From Psococerastis gibbosa (Eukaryota; Arthropoda; Insecta; Psocodea; Psocidae), in assembly GCA_963971405.1 (NCBI GenBank), contig OZ020486.1, positions 5,332,001 to 5,396,000 on the forward strand: DNA of 64,000 nucleotides, written 5' to 3'. The stretch's first letter is position 1. The number at the start of each line of letters is the position of its first letter. Below are positions 41,001-50,000 of this stretch, one piece after another. The translations under genes were made by a program, and so were the position numbers. Under the pieces are notes generated by a model that saw nothing but the letters and a program-made list of their open reading frames with translations, searched no databases and had not been told where the DNA came from.

Positions 41001-44000
41001 CTGCACAGTGCCCACCATAAAACGCCCTTCAAAACACTACAATACAATAACAATAAATGTTTATTTCCATTAAAAGTTAACTTACAATTATCATAATATG
41101 CTGCAGGGCTCACTCAGACCGTGTGTAGCTGAAATTTGAAAAAAAAAAATGCTTAATCTAACGTTCAATAAGTAAGTTGTTTAGTCTTCGTTTGTCGGTG
41201 TTAACTCGTAGAGATATGTTTTTAGATATTTTCGAAATACGTTTAATTGTTTAATAGTTATTACGTATGTTGGGGTCTGTTGTAGTGCGTTAGTCCTACG
41301 TACTTGGCCTGGATTTGTATATATGTCAGTCCCATGAGGGATACTTGTAGTGGCTGTTTCCATATATCTAGTGACACTTGGTTGCATCCGCCAGTTTTTC
41401 TTGCTGTATATTTTATTACCAGTTGGGCTTCGATCTATTTCGCCTTTTCCCCCAATTTTATACTTTTCTAAAGTGTTGTTTTAGACGTTTACCCGAACTT
41501 GTTTAAGTCACGCTCGTGCTTGTTACAATGTGCCAACGGTAAGCATGTCTCAGCTTGTTATCGCTTGTAGCCGGGGTCCATTGAGGACGTATACCAATTC
41601 ATACGAAAACAAAAAAAAAAATATGAAAAAACGACTTTATTGAAAATAAACAAAACACTATAAAGTCTTGTTTTCATGCTAACCCTAAAAGAAAAAAAGA
41701 ACATTTTATTATTGATGAATGGTTAAAATTAAATAGAGAAGGAAAAAAAAGAGAGAGAAAAAAGGATAAAATATATACGGGGGGGGGGGGGGGGAACAAT
41801 ACTAATAATGGCCAAAAAAATCCATGAAGTCCTTAGCAGGGCTAGTTTCAATGAGTCACTAGTTACTACAGGGAGACCTGCGTCCTTAATTAAAAGACCT
41901 TAAAAAACTTTTTTTTTTAATGTTGTTTATTATTTTCTTCAGACTCAAAGTCAACTAGAGGAGTCTGCCAATTTGTGCGAGCAGATGCTGCAAGACTCAA
42001 TGGGGCGCAGTGAGGGCAGTGCTGACGAAATGACTGGAATACTGTACTCGCAACAGCAAATGTTGACTAGAACAGTCTCGCAGTGTTGCAAACTCATCTG
42101 GCTGCAGCAGCGGCAAATAAATGAGCTGAGAAATGCTATGGTGGGTATTTATTTAACAGCCGGGTTCAGAGTTATGAATTGTTCTTGTTGTTTCTAACGC
42201 CTGCTTTCAGCATTTCTGCTTTAAGCAACCCTGTCAGCCTGGTGGAGGGAGTGAGTCTGTTTGCTAACTTGAGGCACCCTAAGGGCAGACTCTTTCACCT
42301 CGGGGAAAGGGGAGTTGACTGACAGGGTGAACCTCCTGATTATAGTGGATTCCGAACCACTTGGGGAACATGGTAAAGTCACACAATTAAATCGGAGGTG
42401 ACACTTACTTATACTGCCTAAGCGCGTTATCATGTCCCACCATGTTCCCCTGCCTTTTTAGGATTAAGTCAACAGTGGTAGTGGACCGGTATGGTGAAGT
42501 TAGTAGAGATCTTGACTGTGCACCGGAAAGTCGAGGATGTAAAAAGGGAAAATTTTCCGCTGGACCCTACTTTCACCGGGAGGGGACAAAAAAATAGAGC
42601 AGTGGTCCTGGCCAAGAGAGAAGATCTGTTCTAAACTGTTCCTAAAATTAAAACCTTTGCAGATTCTTCAGCAGTCAGCATCCCTGCAACCACAGCAGTC
42701 CCGTGATAATACAAGTCAGCAGCAGCAACAGCAGCAGCCGGCCAACGTCCCCGGTGATTTTCCAGTCAACAGCCCCACGCTGCAGACCCCGCGCTTCCTC
42801 CCGAACCCCGCCGAGCTCGCCGCCCAAGTTCCCTTCCTGGGCTACCCCGAGGAAGCCGCCTATCCCACCACCAACCAACCTAATGTCCCGTCCCGGTTCC
42901 GGCCCCGTCTGTTCAACCCCCGTAATCCCGAACTGTTTGTCAATGGTGGCGCCAACACCTTGGGGGGGCAGTTGCCCCCCGGGATGTTTGGCCCCGACGA
43001 TTTGGGCCCGTCCGGTGCCCTGAACAATCAAGTCCCGCCCGGTAACCGGGCCAACAATTATTGGGACAATTTCCGAAGGTAAATCTCCCCTATTTGCCCG
43101 AATAATTTATTTATTTTATCTGCTAGTCGTAAATTTTTATTTTCTTACTGCCTATTCCACCAATGAGGTCTTGGTTGAACTTGGTTTGCCAATATGGCAT
43201 AATAATAATAATATTATAAAACCGCTGCAATGGTCTTTGACCAATAAGCGTCTGTTTTAAGAACCAGACTTGATTCTCCCGCCACTTAACATGTCGTGGA
43301 TTTCGTTGGATATTTCAGCTGTGGTCATATCCACTATTCCTACTATTCGTATTTGATTGTTTGGACTAATTCACCCGTTTGTACATTGTTGCACTATTTT
43401 AATAATTGAGCAATTAATGACAACAACAACATGATAAAAGGCTACAAACTAAGCACGGTTGCAAGTATGGGAGCAGATTTCTCACAATGAACAACACCAG
43501 TCGATAAATGACACTATCAAAAAACCTATGCGGAACCATGCAGCGAAAAAATCCTAGTAAAGAATGATAATAATTAATAAAAACTGAATTTTCCAAAAAT
43601 AACTTGTTTTTCTACCATTTCCTAATGACTTATTGAACTTACCTCGCATTGTAAGCCATGTTGTCGCCCTCTGGTCACACCTGTCCTTTGATCAAGTAGT
43701 TATGTTAACCTCTGGGTTCCTATTTTTACCTTGTCCTAATCTGGGTAACACTGGTCCCCTTATGGCAACACATAATTTTACAATCACCCATCAGACCAGT
43801 CAGTGCTAGCGTGTTCTGACAGGTTTTGCCAATCTCTATGGTTGTTATGGCCAATGATCACAGCCATAAGTTGGACACCATTCAGATTTCTCATTCGATA
43901 TGTTGCTTCTCTTTATGTCAAGAGTATCATACAAGAAGCTCTGTATTTTTACAAGCTTTATCTAACTTTATCTCACTTTATCTTCAGGTTCATCTAGCTT

Positions 44001-47000
44001 AAGCTTTCGATGTGCTTCAATACCATGGCAATCAAGCATTAAGTCGTCTTTGGTGGGATCGGTTGTTATTATTTACATTTTAGTTTATTTTCTTCTGCTC
44101 TGTACTGTTATAATCTGCATTTCCTTTTTTAGTTTTCCTTACATCCTTTTCCCCTTTACATAAATTAGCACAAATACTTCTCTACGGGGCCGACGGTTGG
44201 GGTGTGGTAAGAATTATGTTTGAAGCGTGTGGTTTTTTATTATTTATATATTTTTTTCTGTAGGTTGTATTTGTGCTCATTTACTTACGATTAACATGTT
44301 TATTATAGTTATTGACTGCAGTGGTTTATCTTCTAATAACAATTTATTTTATTAATTAACGGATTTTCGCGTTTATTAAACCGTTGATAGGACCGGTTAT
44401 GTTCTTATTGCAAATGAATTTCTTGTGGAATTGAAGTTTGTAGGGCTTGTGTATCCATGGTAAGTGAGCCTCACATTATCCTGGTAGATTAAAATGGGGC
44501 GGGGTTTCCACATACATCAATGGTCAATGATAAATATGGGTAGCAGACATTTTTAATATGTCTTTAATGTCTACGAAAACGTCAATACCACATTTCCATT
44601 GACCATTGACGTATGTGGAAACCCCGCCTAAAGGATATGTGTTATTGTGCCAATGACCAACAGAGCATATCGGACTACCCCCACTACGCGTTTTTGGCAC
44701 AGTCGATTTTTACAGGAAATATCGGTCGTAGAGCCGTCAAAAATACCCATTAATTAAGAAATGCTCCTCTATATTTCGATATGGGCCATCTGGGCTTCGT
44801 TAACACCAATTCACAGTTCATTAAGTTTTTTCAACAAATCGTATTAAAAAATCTGCTAATCTGTGTTCGAAAGTAGTAGGCCTACATATCATGCATCAAA
44901 ATGCTCAGAATTTTTTTTCCATTTTGACCTGATATTTTTGGCAACTTTGATAATTCATGAGATCATATTTGATTTTTACACTTATAAGGCTTTCCCCCCT
45001 CTGTCTCTCTGTCTGATAATGCAGAAACAATGCCAATAGTGTCAAACAATTCAATTGCGTTATTGGCAAAGGGGAAGGTTCAATATTCCAGTAGGTCTAT
45101 GTCCATAAAAGCTTGCTGCAGGTTTTATTAACTTAAGCAGTTTAATACACGTATGCCTTCATTTTTCAGCTATTCCCGACAAAATCTGCTGTCCACATCG
45201 AAATCCAATGAAGACTCAGACCCAATGCGTCGTGCTGGGTCGTCCAGACCTTCCGGCAACCAAGAACGAACTCCCCTAAGTACGGCCATCGTCTTCCCCA
45301 ACAACCAATCCAATAATCCAGTGATTGAAGTGCAGCCGTTGCGTCAGGCCAATCCAGTGTCTCCGCGCCCTGGTGCTAGGTCAGCCATTTTTTTTTTCAT
45401 GAGATATCGTTTTCAATAATACTAGTAGTATGTGTATTACAAAACTATCGGCAGTAGCTTTCGCTGCATTGCTGCCAGTTACTACACACAACTAAATAGG
45501 TTTAAACACAATAGATAATTTTCCAGTAGTAACAAATACAGTAAAAAAAATATATATAAATGCGAGTTCGGTAGAAACCCCGCCTAAGTCATGAATGTCT
45601 GCTACCACGTCACTGTTTTTGTAAATAGCCCTAGCCGGTTGGTGGAATGGGCGCCTAAGCAGCTACACTAATTATTACGATGCTGGTTCTGGCACTTACG
45701 GGTTTCTTGATTTAACAACGTCGGCAACGACTGATTCCACGCGTTCCTCTGTCTAGTACGCGACGGAGGAATTCTTCCCAAGAATGCTCCACCACTTGCA
45801 GCGCCATTAGCAGCTGCTCTACCACCAAAAAATACAGAAAAAATAAAAGAGAAATGAATTATTTATTTTTCGTTTTTTAACTTCATCAACATCAACTGAC
45901 TCCAGCTATTCGAATAGTCTTAGGATCAGGGGCGCCCGCTGAAAATTTTCCAGTGGGGGACCACAAAAATGTGTGGTGGAAACAGAGGCATGTATTAATT
46001 ATGCAAAGAATTTCTATGCGCAGAAACGAACTGCCCGATGTTTCCACCACGTCAAACTATGCACTCGCACAGCCTCATTTTATCTATTTTACTTTAAGTT
46101 GTTTGTGGCTCATACTTTACCCTCTCGTTGCAGCTCCTCTAACCACGGAACAGTCTCCCGATCCCGTTCAGCAGAGCCGCAGGCGTTACATAACTTGATG
46201 GGGCCCAAAAACAACAGTGAAGGTGTGACAGCGCGACGTGAGGAACCCGATGAGAGCGTGACTCGGGTCAGGAACAATGTGGGTACTGGTGTCAGGAACA
46301 GATCGCCTAGGGAGCAACAGCCCGATGTGGGCCCCAGTGCGGAGAGGCCGAATAATAAGCGGGCTCGTCCTGGTAATTTGAATAACCGCAGTGATATTAA
46401 CAAGTAAGTGTTTGACTGTTTTGCTTAGGGTTTTATATAGGAGATATTCACTTCCCGCCAAAAAATTTTATTTTTAATTTCTGGGGCAGCCCGACACGGC
46501 TCCTAATTTACTAGGTATTGAAAAGATTTAGCAGGTGGCCCCAAGATTCAATAAATATGTATAGTTGGTGGGCTCGAATGTCCTGTCTCTTCCAAATACT
46601 TACATATGTTTACTAAGCGAGCATAGATAGACATGAGGAGCATGTGTGCAAAAGATGATTTGTCAATTGAAACTGAAAATACTAGGAGAGACAAAAAACT
46701 TCTAAAATCTAAATGCTTCTCCATTAGGCGCATATTCCACCTACGTCAATAGTCAATAGTTAATGTGGTATTGACGTGTGAGCAGACATTTTTAGACTGT
46801 CTTTAATGTCTGCTAAAACATCAATACCATATTTACTATTGACTATTGACGTAGGTGGAAAAAGCGTCTTATGGGAGTTGCCTGAGATACTCCTCTAAAT
46901 TAACCGGCATCGTAGCAGCATGCGTGTACTCGTGCGAGGCCCTACACACTAAGCGTTCGGAGACGTGTCGTAGTCGTAACTCAACACAAGTACTATTAAG

Positions 47001-50000
47001 TTAATAAGTGAGGTGACAGAAGAGGTTAATTCATTTACTTGTTTGTATGCGATTGATATCTTAATACAAAAATAAAAAATAAAATAAAATCGTTTATAAG
47101 TGACATTGGTCGCAGGATATTTAAAATTATTATAACGTACGAAACTTTAAATCTTGTATTGATTTAATTCCAGTGGTCTGTTCACCCTGCTTCGCGACAG
47201 CGTATTCCAAGAAGTCACTAACTTTATCCGCGCCAACGAGACCAGACCTAACTTCCTCATCCAGCTTTTCCGCGATCTCCAACAAGTTACGTCCGACCCA
47301 CAACGACAACGCGCCCTCGTCTCCCTCCAAGAAGTCGTCGGTGGCAACAACAACTCCCTGGAAGTCCGTAACAATATCCGCGTCAACGAGAACCGATCCA
47401 ACCTCAATCGTAGCGCCAACGCCGATGAACGAATCGAGCAAATTTTTGATCAGCTGCGTGAAAATCAAAATACAATCCGGCAAAACATTAGTAGTACGCC
47501 GATGGAGGTCAACGGGGGTAGCAACTTGGAGAATCCGAATATCTCGAACATCCGCGATTTGGCGAGTTACCCGAAAAATAATCTAGATCAGGATAGGATT
47601 CGGGATATGTTGTCGCTGCTTGAAGGGAACAATGCGGCACCTACAGCGAAAAATCGGAATGTTAGCAATGCGAGGGAGAATCTGGCGGATGGTACTCTGT
47701 CTGAGTATGAAAGGATGAACCCGAAGAATGTTTATTTGAGTCTTTATGATAGATTAGTTGAGGATTTGTTGAGACGGCATTCGGAGGAAGATTTTTTCGA
47801 GGGAGACGACGCGACTCCGGCGAATTTCGGGGAGAGTTTGTATATGGAGAGAGAGATGTTTGAGGGGAGGGATGAAGAAGGGGCTGTGTTTCGGACGGCG
47901 CAGCGGGGCCGCGAGTTTTTGATGAACCGTGAGACTTCTGAAGAGACTGGTGGTGCTAGGCGAAGAGGGTTTCATTTTGCTGATGCTAATGCAGGTGAGT
48001 GTGTTATTGCTTGATATTGTGAAACTTCTACTGTAATAACTTAGACTCACAGAGAGTGAGCCACTGGCATGTCATCCCAGAAGAGTGACCTTACTTGGCA
48101 GGGAATTGATATTATTATTTATTTCTTGACACACTTTACGCCCAAGAACTTAAACTCTTTTACATTTGCAGAAAGTGTAAAGTTAAGTGTAAATGTTTTT
48201 TCTTATACCGGGCTCTCAAAAATATCAGAAATATTATAATAATAATAATTCGTGTATTTTCTTACGTCAGTGCACCCTCATGCCAGCGGCGTGCGAGGGT
48301 AGCACTTAATGCCTAACTAACACTTAAAATTACTTCCTACCAACTACGAACTATGAACTTATTTGTACTAGCCTAATTATACCTAAAAATGATTTAAAAT
48401 ATGCATGTAAAATATAAAACTGTTTGGCAAAGTTTCGCTTGTGTGGTCACACACCCATTTTTTTTTTTAATAATATTACTTTCTTTATTACAGTTAGCCG
48501 TGAAGAATCAAAAGGTCTCGTTTCTCGCCTATGGGAACCAAATCCTGCCGATACCAATTACCCAGCATTTGTCCGACCAGAACCGTACCCCCACCACGCG
48601 TTCCTCGACATCTTCCCGTGTAACAACGCCGATCTTGCCGAAGCGGACCAATCACGGAACGGCGAAACTTCGGGCGCGGAATCTGAAAACGAGTACATGA
48701 ACCCGCCCCCCACTGCAGAGCCTGAAATTGAACATTCGTTTCTGGGGACCTTCCATCAAAACGACACACGCCCGGAAGGTGATTACTTTTCTTTTTTCTT
48801 AATTAGGGTACGTTTAGGCGCCGGAGAGTCACGAATAAATTTATCATTACAGCAAATGGTCGGTTGCTTGGTTTTGAGTGCATTATACTTATGGTGAGTG
48901 CCACCTCTTACACGAGGAAATTACCGCGGAATGTTTGAGTAACTGCCCTTGAAATGCCCATCCAGCCCGCCTGAAAAAACCCAATCAGAGTGCCACTTTC
49001 TTTAACTGCGACAGTATGTAGCGTATTGTATACACTTGATCCTTATTGTTCTATTGTGCCCCCTACAGAGTATTTCTACTACACTTATTATTATTATTTT
49101 TCCTCAGAGGGAATTAGTCCCTTTTCTTCTTTATTTGGTTGCACTTTTCTTAGTTCTTATTCTTATTTTCTATAGTTATATATAGTTCTTATTTTTGTTT
49201 CGCTACGGTTCGGGTATTCCTACCATGGTGGAGCAACTCAAAAACTGCCTGACACAATTACAAAATCCCATCAGACCAGCAAGTGTTGCAAGTCTTACAG
49301 GTTACTGGCAATATCCACCATATATACGTTTATTGGGACCATCAAACATTGGTGTGTATTGGGTGTGCACAGTGCAGTGTTCAGATTGGTTGGGCTGCAA
49401 GTTGCTGCAAGTCCAAATTATGAATGAATGCAACGTGTATTGAATATTTTAAAAAAAAAATAATTAATACGCAATAATTGTAAGGCCACAATAGTAGACC
49501 GATAACTAAATTATTGATAAGAAGCACTGTAGCTACGCATATTCTTGCAGTTATTTCTGGCGTGCGCTGTAACTTGATTATCTTGGGTCATTAGGTGATT
49601 ACACAAACAATCAGCAAGTAGTAGCGGAAAGCGAGACAACTGCGGATATGGAAAGAAATGAGAATTTTGCGGGGGCAGAAGGGGCGTGGTCCAAGGAGCC
49701 GGTGAAAATGGGGCTAAAGACCCGGGAGAAGACGGAAGTGAAGGCTGCGTCACCCAAAGTGGTCGATGCCAAGTTCAGGGAAGTGCTGCAGCATGATGGC
49801 ACCACTGTTGGTGTTGGTGTGGAAGAGGCGGCGGAGGGCAATAGGCCAATGATGGACATTGCTGGCGCTTTGGAGCATTTAAATTTCCGGCAGGTGAGTT
49901 ATAAGAAAGATATATATACAGTATATATTAGACACCCCCCCCCCCCTGCGCGTTTTTTATAATTTTATAATATTGTAAATACAAGGCAAGGGTAGGTCCA

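Noticed and set aside
42675-43031. Long minus-strand and shifted frames over PCM1 exon 16
   Set aside because: Shadows caused by the high GC content of the exon; the plus frame joins its neighbours in phase.
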